A stretch of 64,000 nt of DNA from Carposina sasakii (lineage: Eukaryota > Arthropoda > Insecta > Lepidoptera > Carposinidae): assembly GCA_014607495.2 (NCBI GenBank), contig CP053166.1:10372455-10436454 (forward strand), written 5' to 3'. The first letter of the stretch is position 1. Every line of letters begins with the position of its first letter. Position numbers and translations under genes: made by a program. This document shows, piece by piece, positions 35,108 through 45,785 of the stretch. The notes under the pieces are model-generated. The model made no database searches, had not been told where the DNA came from, and saw only the letters and a list, made by a program, of their open reading frames with translations.

Positions 35108-35405
35108 CACTAGTGGACGCCCGCGACTCCGGCCGCGTGGATTATAGAAAAAACAAAATATCGAAATTATCCGGGATAAAAAGTAGCCTATATCAATATA
35201 TTCCTGAAATGTGCATCGAAATCGCTTCAGCCGTTTCTGAGATTTGCGTGCACAAACGCATAGACAAACCAACAAATAGACCAAAATTCAAAAAATCATT
35301 ATTTTGGGTACTATTGCGTTGATGAAGGTCTATAAAAAAATTTCTCGTATATCTTCCATGTACAGACAGCGATCCGTTACATTTTATTATATGTAATAAT
35401 AGATA
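35108..35405 (+). repeat. R6-related repeat
   Basis: Left edge actagtggacgcccgcgact. The body matches 13525-13860 over about 250 bp, including the tail tcttccatgtacagacagcg. Confidence 0.83.
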
Positions 35406-35677
35406 ATAGAAGAAGATAGAAATGATGTATAGATAGATTTATTTAATGAAATTATGCCATTTTGGTATTAAATAATAGCATTATTACTTATTATGTTTTT
35501 TTAGGTATGTGGTTTTTGTATGTGTGCGACGGCACCTGAATTGGTTTTAATTTCAACTCATTAGTTTTCATCAGAAGTACTATTGAAAATATTGTATGAC
35601 GATGTATATCCGAACAAGATTTTAAGAGAAAACCATAACCACATTCACATTTTCATTATAGTCAACCCGCAGAATTG

Positions 35678-35920
35678 TTCACTATGGGTGCGCCCACCAC
35701 CGGGCCCTACACCCTCCACTGACCCTCGGATCTGATAACTCATAATTGCGACAACAGGCACTTGCACTAACTACAATCGCCATGAGAAACCAGACCCGAG
35801 CACCTAGCATGCAAGACGATACATTGCACCATTCCGAAATCAAAAACTAGATAAATAATCTACATATGTTTCGCCAACAACCGTGGCATCCTCAGGATTA
35901 TAGAAATTAGTAAATTAGTA
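35678..35920 (-). mobile_element. F49 repeat, left member of an inverted pair
   Basis: Reverse-orientation F49 (ttcactatgggtgcgcccac, then ccctacaccctccactgacc) extending to agaaattagtaaattagtaa. Faces the copy at 35984-36195. Confidence 0.82.
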
Positions 35921-35983
35921 AACCACTAATTACTATGAACCTCTAAAACCCAACACATTACTTACACAGAATTAACTACCCTC

Positions 35984-36195
35984 TTTTTGATTTCGGAATG
36001 GTGCAATGTATCGTCTTGCATGCTAGGTGCTCGGGTCTGGTTTCTCATGGCGATTGTAGTTAGTGCAAGTGCCTGTTGTCGCAATTATGAGTTATCAGAT
36101 CCGAGGGTCAGTGGAGGGTGTAGGGCCCGGTGGTGGGCGCACCCATAGTGAATGTTTGAACTTCCGAATTGTAACGCCTAATACAATTTCATTTA
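35984..36195 (+). mobile_element. F49 repeat, right member of an inverted pair, right arm present
   Basis: Forward F49 whose right end keeps the terminal arm gaacttccgaattgtaacgc then ctaatacaatttcattta, the reverse complement of the left arm in the 11874 and 25715 copies. Together with 35678-35855 it forms arms of about 175 bp around a spacer of about 128 bp. Confidence 0.85.
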
Positions 36196-36513
36196 TAACT
36201 ACCCTCTACTAAGTATTAAAAAATATATAAATAATTACCCACCATTATTTATATTTCAAATAAATATATACTATTTGTGCACACAAACCAAATAGTATTG
36301 GGTGAATTAGTTAAATTTAAATGAAAAAATTCAAAAATTCACCAAAATATTGATAAATTAGTAAAGAAAACAAGGATGTATGGAACAACATATTCCATTG
36401 CCCACAAAAACAAAAATTGTTATTGACATTGACAAGCCACTACATTCTAAGGTTACTGTTTATTTATTTATTCTAGCCAATGAGTTCAATAGCGGAGACG
36501 AAAATTCAACCTG
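36196..36513 (-). other. Region downstream of the PLE stop codon
   Basis: AT-rich DNA between the PLE TAA codon (36514-36516) and the F49 repeat. It presumably includes the PLE 3' untranslated region, but I cannot place the element end: no terminal repeat, poly-A or target-site duplication is evident. I looked for hammerhead ribozyme core motifs, known from other PLEs, and did not see one. Confidence 0.4.
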
Positions 36514-38505
36514 TTAATTTAAAAGGTTTACACCAGAATATTTGGCTTTCAAAATCTCCAACTGTTCCAAAATAGATAGACGAATGCCCTTTTCACACGT
36601 ATGCAGACTAACAAAACTGTGGTCATCTGGAATTTTATGATTTGAAACTAACAAGTGTTTGGCAAAATGTGATTTTTCAGGGAAATTGTTCCTATAAGCT
36701 GCCAAATGTTCTTGGTATCTAATCTTGAAGTTACGACCCGTTTGACCTATATAAACAGAATTACAGTCAGGACAGTGCAAGCTATAAACTCCTGATTTTT
36801 TATCAATTGGTAATATTTGTTTTGTGTTAATTAATCTATTTAAAGAATTAAAAGTCTTAAAAGCCACCAAGATGTTTTGTTTTTTCAATGATTTTGCAAT
36901 CATCTCTGAGATATAGCCAAAATATGGTAAACTACCAGTGTAAATATTTGTAATCTCCTCTATTTTTGGGTACAACATTTGTTTAACTAAAATGTTTTTC
37001 TTTTTATCAATTAGGTTATAAATTAGTTGTGAACTATATCCATTTGATCTGGCTATTTGTATAATAGTATTTATTTCTTTAACATAATTAAAGTTATTAA
37101 GCGGTAACGTTACTAACCTGTGTATCATTGATTTGTATGCCGCAAGCTTATGTTGCCATGGATGGAAAGAATCAATTGGAATAGTTACATCTGTATGTGT
37201 TGGTTTCCGGTAAACTGAAAAATCATGATAATCTCCCAATCTAGTAATAGTTACATCTAAAAAATTTATACTATTGTTTATTTCTTGTTCTATTTTAAAT
37301 TTAATCTTAGGATGTTTTGTGTTAAGGACGTTAACAAAAAGATGAAACTGCCTAACTGTGCCTGTCCAACATAAGATGATATCATCAACATATCTAAAAT
37401 AATATTTTATATGATTATTACTATTAACAATATATTCATTTTCAAACCAATCCATAAATATATCGGCTAAAAGAGGTGAAAGCGGAGAACCCATAGTAAG
37501 ACCATCCTTTTGTATGTAATATGTATTATTATAGCAGAAATAATTCTGGCTCATACAAAGTCTAGTTAAGGTAATAAGATTATCTGCCTCCATTGGATTT
37601 AGTTTAACTTTTTCACACCAAGTTTTAATAATATTTAAACATTCCTTGTAAGGAACATTTGTAAACAAACTCTCAACATCTAAAGAAAATAATTTAGAAT
37701 TTGTTGATAATTTAATATTTTTAATTTTATCTATTAAATTTAGACTATTATTGACACTATATTTGGGTGTAAATTGAATTTTTTCCTTTATAATGTCATT
37801 CAGAAATTTTGCTAATTTATAAGCTGGAGCTCCAATATATGAAACGACTGGCCTTAATGGTATATTATCTTTATGAATTTTTGGTAAACCATATAACAAT
37901 GGTGTTACCGGGTTCATTGGAATATAACGTTCCTTTAAATAAGCAGAATTTTTTGGAAAAATATATTCAGCAGAAGTAATACATTGCTTTAATTGTGCAT
38001 GGAATTTCTTAGTTGGATCAAATGGTAAAATTTGAAATTCATCTGTATTGAGGATCTCCATTATCTTACCATGATACACCTCATGCTTCATTATTACCAA
38101 AGTATTACCCTTGTCCGCTTTACTAATTAAAAGATTATTATGATTTATTTTTAGTTGTATAGATTTATATATTTTAGAAAAGTGTGTAGGATGATTATAA
38201 TTACTAAAATTATTCAATGTATTATTTTGTAAAGACCTCATCTCGCCGGCCAAGACACTTTTGCCAATGGTATCCACTTTATTTCTTACTAATGTTATTT
38301 CAGTGTCCACTGCCAAACGTTCAAAAGATTTGTTGGAAATGTCTTTTGGTGGGCAAAATTTCAATCCCTTCATCAACAACCCCATTTCCTGATTTGAGAA
38401 ATTAATGTCAGAAAGATTTTTAACTCTTGGATAAAATTTATGTGTACTTATGTTAGGTGGACTTATGTTATTAGAATTGTAATAAATTTTAATAAAAAAA
38501 AAATA
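36514..38505 (-). CDS. Penelope-like retroelement polyprotein: reverse transcriptase plus GIY-YIG endonuclease
   Basis: Open frame on the minus strand. From the first ATG (38385) it encodes 623 residues, and 40 more codons stay open upstream to a stop at 38506-38508. Residues just before that ATG (NLSDINFSNQE) read like coding sequence, so the ATG may not be the true start and the element is probably cut at its 5' end. Seen, numbered from the ATG: KADKG 89-93, YGLPKIHK 165-172, RPVVS 178-182, first catalytic Asp in SLDVESLF (D236), GLTMGSPLSP near 295-304, YVDD 332-335, INFLDVTI 373-380, VYRKPTHTD 391-399. The C-terminal part holds GVY 532-534, a CPDC pair 538-541, YIGQTGR 545-551, a downstream Arg/His stretch and Glu in LEQLE, as expected of a GIY-YIG nuclease. 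Known of the family: PLEs prime reverse transcription from a nuclease nick. The frame has no stops or frameshifts, unlike surrounding repeats, so the insertion looks young. PLE identity is near certain; the subclade is not determined. Confidence 0.96.
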   Translation of the reverse strand, partial: YFFFIKIYYNSNNISPPNISTHKFYPRVKNLSDINFSNQEMGLLMKGLKFCPPKDISNKSFERLAVDTEITLVRNKVDTIGKSVLAGEMRSLQNNTLNNFSNYNHPTHFSKIYKSIQLKINHNNLLISKADKGNTLVIMKHEVYHGKIMEILNTDEFQILPFDPTKKFHAQLKQCITSAEYIFPKNSAYLKERYIPMNPVTPLLYGLPKIHKDNIPLRPVVSYIGAPAYKLAKFLNDIIKEKIQFTPKYSVNNSLNLIDKIKNIKLSTNSKLFSLDVESLFTNVPYKECLNIIKTWCEKVKLNPMEADNLITLTRLCMSQNYFCYNNTYYIQKDGLTMGSPLSPLLADIFMDWFENEYIVNSNNHIKYYFRYVDDIILCWTGTVRQFHLFVNVLNTKHPKIKFKIEQEINNSINFLDVTITRLGDYHDFSVYRKPTHTDVTIPIDSFHPWQHKLAAYKSMIHRLVTLPLNNFNYVKEINTIIQIARSNGYSSQLIYNLIDKKKNILVKQMLYPKIEEITNIYTGSLPYFGYISEMIAKSLKKQNILVAFKTFNSLNRLINTKQILPIDKKSGVYSLHCPDCNSVYIGQTGRNFKIRYQEHLAAYRNNFPEKSHFAKHLLVSNHKIPDDHSFVSLHTCEKGIRLSILEQLEILKAKYSGVNLLN

Positions 38506-39000
38506 CTACGTTGGATGAAAAAAGCCCGAATAATCACTAACGATGTTTCATTTTCGGAAAAACTTTTGGTGTAGACCGGTTCTTGATTAAAAAAGTTATA
38601 TTTTCAACTTTGTATCACAAAGGGTTTAGTGGAGTTCCGCATTTATTCTACCACTGGGATTACTTTCATGCGATTTTGTCTTATTTTTCAATTTAGGTTG
38701 TGTAAAAACTGGATTGTGTAAACAATTCGTTTAGTTTATGTGCATTGAAACAAGATAACAAATATTGTACGCAACTATATATAAAATAAATCTGTACAAC
38801 AACTTTGTATGAACATTAGAGATATTGTCAATAAAAAATATATGGGGATTTCGAGAGCTATTATTGGTTAGCAAGCCAAAACGACACTTTCTTAAAAAAA
38901 TTCTTTGTCTGCCTGTATGTTTGTTTGCAATCAGCAAAAACTGCTGCTGTAATTATATGAGGTTTTCACTATTTTATAGTACGAGGTCTATCTTAAAAAC
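38506..39000. other. Flank upstream of the PLE frame
   Basis: Begins with the in-frame stop and an A-run near 38494-38503 that may mark the 5' truncation point of the PLE. No PLE sequence, pseudo-LTR or second copy is recognisable here. Otherwise AT-rich without recognisable features. Confidence 0.35.
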
Positions 39001-39010
39001 TGAGGTGTAT

Positions 39011-39260
39011 GTAGTGTTGCCGAACTATCGAAAGTTTGACTATCGATAGTTGACCTCGAAAATCATCTATAATATCGATAGGCCCATCGATAGTATCGAT
39101 AGCCCCGTGAGGGCCAATACTATTGACACACAGCAATACTATCGATAGTATTGAAGCTCAATATTGACATTACTATCGATAGTATCGATAGGACTATCGA
39201 TACTATTGTTTTTGCCCATTTCGATAGACTATCGATAGTTGATTATCGAGCGCCAACACT
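39011..39260. mobile_element. Probable hAT-type element carrying eight TATCGATA motifs
   Basis: Near-inverted ends tagtgttgccgaactatcg and cgagcgccaacact. Identical 8-bp flanks aggtgtat (39003-39010, 39261-39268). Perfect TATCGATA palindromes start at 39041, 39073, 39094, 39140, 39174, 39183, 39195 and 39230, with further partial CGATA or ATCGATA sites. In Drosophila TATCGATA is the DREF target and CGATA the BEAF-32 target (established there; activity here unproven). Confidence 0.85.
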
Positions 39261-39488
39261 AGGTGTATTTTTTTCTATAGCCCAGACCCACTAGACTTTG
39301 TTAAAATTTTATTTTATGCATAATGCATCACGGTAATGTTCGACTAATACCTATTTACTCTACGGAGGGATAAGTATAGGTATAAACTTTTTTACGATAC
39401 CTAACGCCTCTCATGTAAAATCAATGAATATGATGATAGTGTTACAGACTGTCGACAACTTCGTGCTAGTACCACAAACATATAACTT

Positions 39489-39747
39489 CTTCTTCTTCAG
39501 CCTATTGCAGTCCACTGCTGGACGTAGGCCTCCCCCAGGGCACGCCACAAGGCTACTGCCAAAGGGGGGTTTTGCCCATAGTCATCACGCTGGGCAGGTG
39601 GGTTGGTGACCGCAGTGTGATTTTCGGACTATGTTGTCAGCACTGGAGGCGCTGCTGCCCACCTCCCGGAAACCCTTAATCGCCTCGTTCGATACCCACG
39701 GGCAGGCAGGGATGGTACAAACTCTACTCTGCCGGCACCACGCGGCC
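39489..39747 (-). mobile_element. T1 SINE, full length with 12-bp TSD
   Basis: Minus-oriented, complete from the (CTT)n tail to the head ggcaccacgcggc. Perfect 12-bp TSD aacatataactt at 39477-39488 and 39748-39759. A well-preserved, probably young copy. Confidence 0.92.
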
Positions 39748-39769
39748 AACATATAACTTATCAAAAATA

Positions 39770-41105
39770 AATGTGTGAGTAATTTAATACTAAAAATTTT
39801 ATTGTTCGGGCCCTCGTTTGATAAAATTTCTTTATTGTAGATGCTAAAAATATTATACGGTACACAGGACAGCTTAATGCTATATACAATTAGCTCGTTA
39901 AATATTAAGTACAAAAAAAAACGGATAAAAATATCTAAATCGAAAGCTGTTTTCGCAATTTTAATAAAGCTATCTCCAATATCCGCACAAGTCTAAAAAT
40001 CCAATAAAACCAATCCACTCGCAAGACAACCCTTCGTAACAAATTATTCGTAAAGTTCAAAGTAATAATAGGAATTAGTATTGGCCGGGTCAGGCAATTT
40101 TGCGGGCCCAGCCTTTACTGATAGTAATTCCGATAATAGCAAGCACTGAGCAGGTACTGAGAGGAGGTTACTTGGTAACAGTCGTGAAAAATAGCGCTAA
40201 TGTGCAAATGTCGGTCAGACAGAACGCGAGCTATGGGAGGCTAATGTACAGAAGAGCGTCTATTGCAAGCGTGTGACTCTACGATCGAATAAATCGGTTA
40301 TCATGCATACCATATAGCAGTATAAGAACGTTGTTCCACTTAGATTTACCGTATGAAAAATATGCTTCATGAATGTACAGATTTCTTTATCAATGTTCGA
40401 GGTACCTACTCTTCGAAGGAAGCAACGCTGTGCTGGCCAAATTGCATGCTAATCTACCGTTACATACTCGTACTTAGCTACAATATAAATAATACACGTC
40501 GACATCTATTAGCAGAAGAAATATGAGTAGTAAATTTTTGTATTGATAATTGAATCACTACCTATGCATATTATACTATGCCTATGTATGCTTAGATAAT
40601 TTAAACTACGCAACGGATTTCGATAAGGTTTTTTTTTTAAATAGATAGAGTGATTCAAGAGAAAGGTTCATATGTTTAGTACCTATCAGAGTTGTATTCG
40701 TACGAAGCCGGGGCGGGTCGCTATTTAAATATAAACCTGTTTCCAAATATTGCAATATTTACCGTCGGATACAAAACCTATACATAGATAGATTACAGCT
40801 CCATTTACATGTACTTCACGTGGAAGCCCTACTGATAGCGTTTTCAATAACAATCGCCGTTTTATCAACAGCTGTCGGTAACAGATGCGAGTCGTGTATA
40901 AAGAGGCTAGTTTGGTATCGGTCGGGCACGTTTAGGGATGCGCACTAAAAAGCCTAATGGTTATCTAACAGGAAGGTTATTGCTGGCTACTTGCTGCATG
41001 GTTGGAATTTTGGTAGGCTTATAATAGTTGCACTGAATAATAGCCGGAGAGTGTTTTAGCTCTTTCCACGATGCTTACTCAAAAATAATATAGGTACCTA
41101 AATAA
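39770..41105. other. No feature recognised
   Basis: Unique-looking sequence between two T1 copies. No frame or repeat match that I can support. Confidence 0.45.
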
Positions 41106-41111
41106 TGGATA

Positions 41112-41341
41112 TCGTCGTCGTCGTCGTCTTCAGTCTATTGCAGTCCACTGCTGGACGTAGGCCTTCCCCAGGGCACGCCACAAGGCTACTGTCACAGGGG
41201 GGTTTTGCCCATAGTCACCACGCCGGGAAGGCGGGTTGGTGACCGCAGTGTGATTTTCGGACTATGTTGTCAGTACGGGAGGCGCCTCGTACGATACCCA
41301 CGGGCAGGCAGGGGTGGTACAAACTCTACTCTGCCGGTACC
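41112..41341 (-). mobile_element. T1 SINE with (GTC)n tail
   Basis: Minus-oriented copy with the usual tail (cagtccactgctggacgtag). The microsatellite at its tail (41112-41127) is a GTC run rather than CTT or ATC. A deletion removes much of the ggcgctgctgcccacctccc block. Confidence 0.87.
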
Positions 41342-41424
41342 ATCGATAAATAATAGATATGTAGATAATATATTGGTAGGTACAAAATTTACAACACATT
41401 AACCTAGTCGCTCACTCAGACCTA

Positions 41425-41585
41425 AAGGAGCGTACTCTTAGGCTAGCAAGTCTATCTTACTCAACTCTATCACTGATGTTTTACATTCGACCCCACTATT
41501 CTGAACATGGCTATGGAATCTCTTACAAAATCTTGTAGTTCTGAAACCCCCATTTTCGGAAACACGTCTATATATGTATTTATTT
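41425..41585 (-). repeat. R4 interspersed repeat, partial
   Basis: Degenerate left part, then ctgaacatggctatggaatc, tcttgtagttctgaaacccc and cggaaacacgtctatata. Confidence 0.65.
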
Positions 41586-41814
41586 CTAGACCTAAAGTAA
41601 TTCCTACTCGTCTAGTGTCAGATCGGTCTTAAGCCAAGCATATTATTGTATTTAACTATTCAACCGCGTCTCTGACGGTGACATGTGCGTTAATTAGACC
41701 GTACATACTAAACAGAAGATGTGATGCATAGTAACTAGATTCAGGTCAATACATTATAGAACAAGTTACCCTCTCGTGGTCCCCATTCAAAACCTAAGAT
41801 CTTGCAGAATACTG

Positions 41815-42000
41815 TCTTGTTCTGATGCAGAGATTCACTAGAACACATCAGCTGCATATTCTAAGAGTTGACTATGAAACTCGAGCATTTTCTCAGGCGG
41901 TAAGCCAGCAACTTGTCACTAACTCATTTACATCAGTTCTCGCTGTACCACCTCTTTTCTGGTTACCTCATTGCGGGAATATACCCGAAGATGTTGGTAT
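41815..42000 (-). repeat. R4 interspersed repeat, partial
   Basis: gagattcactagaacacatc, agctgcatattctaagagtt, tctcaggcggtaagccagca, then ttacctcattgcgggaatat. Confidence 0.75.
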
Positions 42001-42492
42001 GGATACTGGTTAAAATATTACTTTAGTAGTATTATAGACATATTTAGTAGGCCCACGTTTACATAACATCACTTGACAAATCATAGTGAGATGAGGTACT
42101 TATACAAATAGCTGGTAAATTTGAGTCCAGAATATAGCACTTCGTTCGCACTTTGGTAGCTTTTACCAAACATAAAAATACATAAAATATTATCATAACC
42201 AAAACTTTAAGCACCCAATCCGAACCAGCCGTGTAATACTCTATATGGCGGTAAAAGTAAGTGTACCTACGCCGAGAAGGTCTGCATAAAATAATAATAA
42301 AATTATACATCTCGTTTGGAAACCAGCCTAATAGCATGGCCCGGCAAGCGAGTGGTTTACAATTAAATTTTTTCCATATGAAAAACGCAGTTTCGGCTCA
42401 AAGCTTGCACTTCAGCTGATTGGCTTTTGTGATTCTTATCGCACGTTATGTTGCCTTAGTACTTACTTCATCTCTATAGATTATATATTATA

Positions 42493-42857
42493 CAGGGTAT
42501 TTTTTCGTTGCCACCCATAACGAAGAGTACGTACTGTATGCATCAATTATAGTAAGTTTATGCCAAAAAAAATGCGGGCAAACGATTTAAATTTTTTGAA
42601 AAAAAAAAAAATTACTTGATCGGGCGAAATTTGTAGTGTCCAGTGAAGTGTAGACAGATATTAATTATTTCTCTTGAAAAAAATCTTGCTTCGCGCGTCT
42701 ATGTGCATGCAGAAAAACGCAGTCTATTTACTTAACTTTGGACCCTAATATCTTGGGAACCAGACACTTCCTAGGCATGCTTCCATGGAGAAAAATGATC
42801 GTGATGATGAGGAGATTCCGTAGTTTTCGGGAACGTTGACGACCAAAAAAAACCCTG
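42493..42857 (+). mobile_element. M1 MITE
   Basis: Full copy between TA dinucleotides: CAGGGTATTTTTTCGTTG to the right end ccaaaaaaaaccctg. Followed directly by an R4 fragment. Confidence 0.92.
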
Positions 42858-42861
42858 TATA

Positions 42862-42965
42862 CATATGGCTGTGTTCCAAAATAGATAGTATTCAAAACTG
42901 CACGATCATACACCAAAAGAGATCTTAATCTATGAGATCGAAAAAAGTACACTGACAGGTTGCTA
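42862..42965 (+). repeat. R4 fragment adjoining M1
   Basis: acatatggctgtgttccaaa then actgcacgatcatacaccaa and gacaggttgctagagaata follow directly after the M1 right end. Confidence 0.65.
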
Positions 42966-42969
42966 GAGA

Positions 42970-44270
42970 ATAATATTTATAAGATTGACCCGATCGGTGC
43001 TTATCTGGAAAAATTCGGACACAACTTATTAGAAGATGGTTATGTTGTTTTACACTAATCTAGAAAGTCACATGCCCGCTGTTTTCCACTCTCAAGTATT
43101 TTATTTTTAAATACGTGCGTATAGGTATGAGATGTCAAGATGCCAGAAAAAGTCTAATTCCAAATTTCCGCTGATTGTAGAAATACTTAGATGTGAAGGC
43201 TCTATGTTGTTATTGTTCTGTGTACAATAACATTATTACGTGGTTGTAGTAATATCATAATAAAATTATACTTTGGCATCGTTACGCGAATTTCTTGGCT
43301 GGCCATATTTGCAGTGTGAATAAAATGTTTTAGAGTAGAATATTTTAGTTTAAAAATTTTCCGACAAGTAAATATTGGCGGAAATGTGTCGTAGAAATAA
43401 GGATTGGTAATATATCAATCAATCGATTTATTGATCGACGGTATTGGTCAACGTCGATCGACTGCTCTGGTAGCTCTCATTGATCGACGCATAGCGTTCG
43501 ACTGCGCCCAATCCATCGATCGCCGTTGATAGAAGTCGATCCACTAGTTTGGTGGAGACTATAGATCGACATCGACTAATCCATTCTACCAACAAATGAT
43601 ATCTATCAACCGATAAACAATTGGTTTGATAACACCCTAAATTCATCAATTTTGAAAATCTTTCTACAAGTAGGAATGTATAGTACAACCCATCAATTTT
43701 GATAACGTATCTAATTAAACCGTAAAATTATTTTTATAATGTCGTCATTCTATTAAATATGTAAATAAATACATCAACAGAATTGGGTTATTTGCTGATA
43801 CATAAAGGATATGATTATATAACATCACGATAACCATTTAGAAAATAATTCTTTACCCACAGCAAAATGATAGTCTACAAAAATAAAGGTAAATTTGTTT
43901 CCCTAATGATGTACCTACTTGTACATAATTTACATTACAATAACTTCGTCACAAATTGTGACGGAATAACACTAGAAATTTCCAGCCCAATTTATGTCCG
44001 TAAAATTAAATTGTCAATAGCAAATAAGTCGAAAAGTTTCCTGTCAGTTTATGAATATTTACCGAGTTAGTTTGCTACGGCTAATTAAATGGAATATTTC
44101 AGCGAAATTTCCGTGAACAAGTGACAAATGTAACTATTATTAAATTGTCCCAAATAAATAAATAAATATTTGTTTAGTGCCCTCGGTTATTTGGTGACGG
44201 GGCTGGCACAATTAGCACGGGAAATATGTATTTTAAATACAAACAGCTCGTTAATTTTCAAAAAGAAAGT
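42970..44270. other. No gene recognised
   Basis: Contains the ATCGAT-rich cluster reported separately. Otherwise AT-rich without a supported feature. Confidence 0.4.
43424..43600. repeat. Cluster of ATCGAT / GATCGAC motifs
   Basis: Repeated blocks aatcgatttattgatcgacg, aacgtcgatcgactgctctg, cattgatcgacgcatagcgt, atccatcgatcgccgttgat and atagatcgacatcgac. May be a degenerate TIR element or local amplification. The minus-strand frame at 43428-43688 is a by-product. Confidence 0.6.
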
Positions 44271-44274
44271 TTGG

Positions 44275-44345
44275 TTTTACTAGTAGACACCTACCCGTGT
44301 AAACTTTGGAATTCCTGTTCCCGTGGGAGTTTCAGGAATTACCTT
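44275..44345 (+). repeat. R6 fragment
   Basis: actagtagacacctacccgt, then gttcccgtgggagtttcagg matches the R6 edge and one unit core. Confidence 0.65.
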
Positions 44346-44469
44346 GTTATCGGATGACTACGTGATACTAAGACAAAAACACACTCTTTCAGGTTCCTAG
44401 AGGTTTAGGCTATGCGTTACAGACATTCAGTATAAAGTATTTTGTATTATTAAGATTTTTTTAAATATT

Positions 44470-44865
44470 AAATAGGCTTACGCTTGACCACAATGCGCCT
44501 GATGGTAAGCACCGTTGCAGTCTAAGATGGAGCGCGCTTACCTAAAAGAAACCGGTTCACTCTCGACTTGAAGACCGCAAAGATTATAGTTCATGGGGAA
44601 CAGGGATTCAGGCAGCGAGTTCCACAGCTTGGCCGTTCGTACTATCAATGTAGAAGCAAAACGCTTAGTACGAGTTTTCGGCACTTCAACTGTGAACCGG
44701 TGTCGCCTTGTCGTTTCCCTGGTCGTCCGGTGGTAGAAAGGTGCTGGGGGAATTAGGTCGTGAAGTCCCAACGCACACTCTCCGAAATGTAACCTGTACA
44801 ATACCGAGAGACTTGCAACTTTACGTCCATGCTCAAGGCTTTGCAATCTAGCTTTGCACAGTTAT
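44470..44865 (-). mobile_element. Non-LTR retrotransposon C-terminal remnant (jockey/CR1-like)
   Basis: The minus-strand frame from about 44865 to 44538 contains CKARLQSLEHGRKVASLSVL, YRLHFGECALGLHDLIPP, FYHRTTR, KRFASTLIVRTAKLWNSLPE and SLFP. This block is familiar as the extreme C-terminus of many lepidopteran jockey/CR1-like reverse transcriptases. It is 5' truncated: an in-frame stop lies immediately upstream. Downstream non-coding sequence (44470-44537, reading cttaccatcaggcgcattgt on the minus strand) looks like the 3' UTR of the same element. Clade assignment is tentative. Confidence 0.8.
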
Positions 44866-44869
44866 ACTG

Positions 44870-45680
44870 TTTATTTAGCAAAGTTTATGTTTAGCCTGGC
44901 CTTAGACCCTCTTGCAATATAATCTAGATTTAAATGCTTATGCTATGAGCGAAGACCAATCATTAATCTAAGATAAGATATAAATGATTTAAGTACTTAA
45001 ATAAAATGACACATGACAGGTCTTTCTGTTATGTTAAGAAGAGGAAGACAGAATATGTCTATGCATGTATGCAAGAAGGCCAGGCATAGAGTAGAGCATG
45101 TTAATATAATATTCTTTTCTCAATGTAATGTATAATAATTTAATAGATCTACCTAGATAACCAACTAGAACATTCAGTCACGTACGTATATTGTTAGGTA
45201 TATTTAGGAGGAAACGATCATAGATATCCAGTTCTTACTTCCACAGTTTATAATAAATAACCGAACAAAATCCTAATGGATACTAATGGAAAAATATAAG
45301 ATATAGCCTAGCTACATTTTAATACCTACCTTAAATATATCTTATGTGTTATCTAAAAGAAATTTTCAAAGCGAAATGTTTTCCGCGTACATAAAAAATT
45401 CAAAACCGCCCCGAATAAAAGTGGCAAAATATATATTTTACGAACAACCCGAAGAAAACACTTTCAACAAAGACTCACATAGCACTCCATCTGTCATGAC
45501 AGGAATGGCAACACCTTTTCCGCCTTCAGTTATGTAAGTATTAAAAAAAAAAAAAAATTTCGACCGCCTCTGATCTCGTCAGAGACTATCCGACCGATTA
45601 AATAAATAATTCTTTTTTTGTAATCTATCGGTTTAGAGCACAGACTTCTCAAACTAGGTTCCGTTTCATAAACTAACTCG
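44870..45680. other. No feature recognised
   Basis: AT-rich. A short frame at 45346-45537 ends in an A-run and has no recognised content. Confidence 0.4.
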
Positions 45681-45684
45681 TATG

Positions 45685-45785
45685 CTTGATTTCGGAACTA
45701 ACATTTTTTGTATGCACATAGGTAAATATATGACTAACGGTAACAAGCGCCATTATTCATAGGAACTATTTGATGAAACGCACTT
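45685..45785 (+). repeat. Dispersed repeat pair, copy 2
   Basis: gatttcggaactaacatttt, tttgtatgcacataggtaaa, aagcgccattattcatagga: the inverse match of 16812-16935. Confidence 0.65.

Noticed and set aside
36196..36513. Hammerhead ribozyme expected in some PLEs
   Set aside because: No ctgatga core paired with a gaaa segment was seen near either end of the PLE. Absence is not proven without a covariance-model search.
44568..44756. Plus-strand 62-codon frame
   Set aside because: Antisense shadow of the LINE C-terminal remnant on the minus strand.
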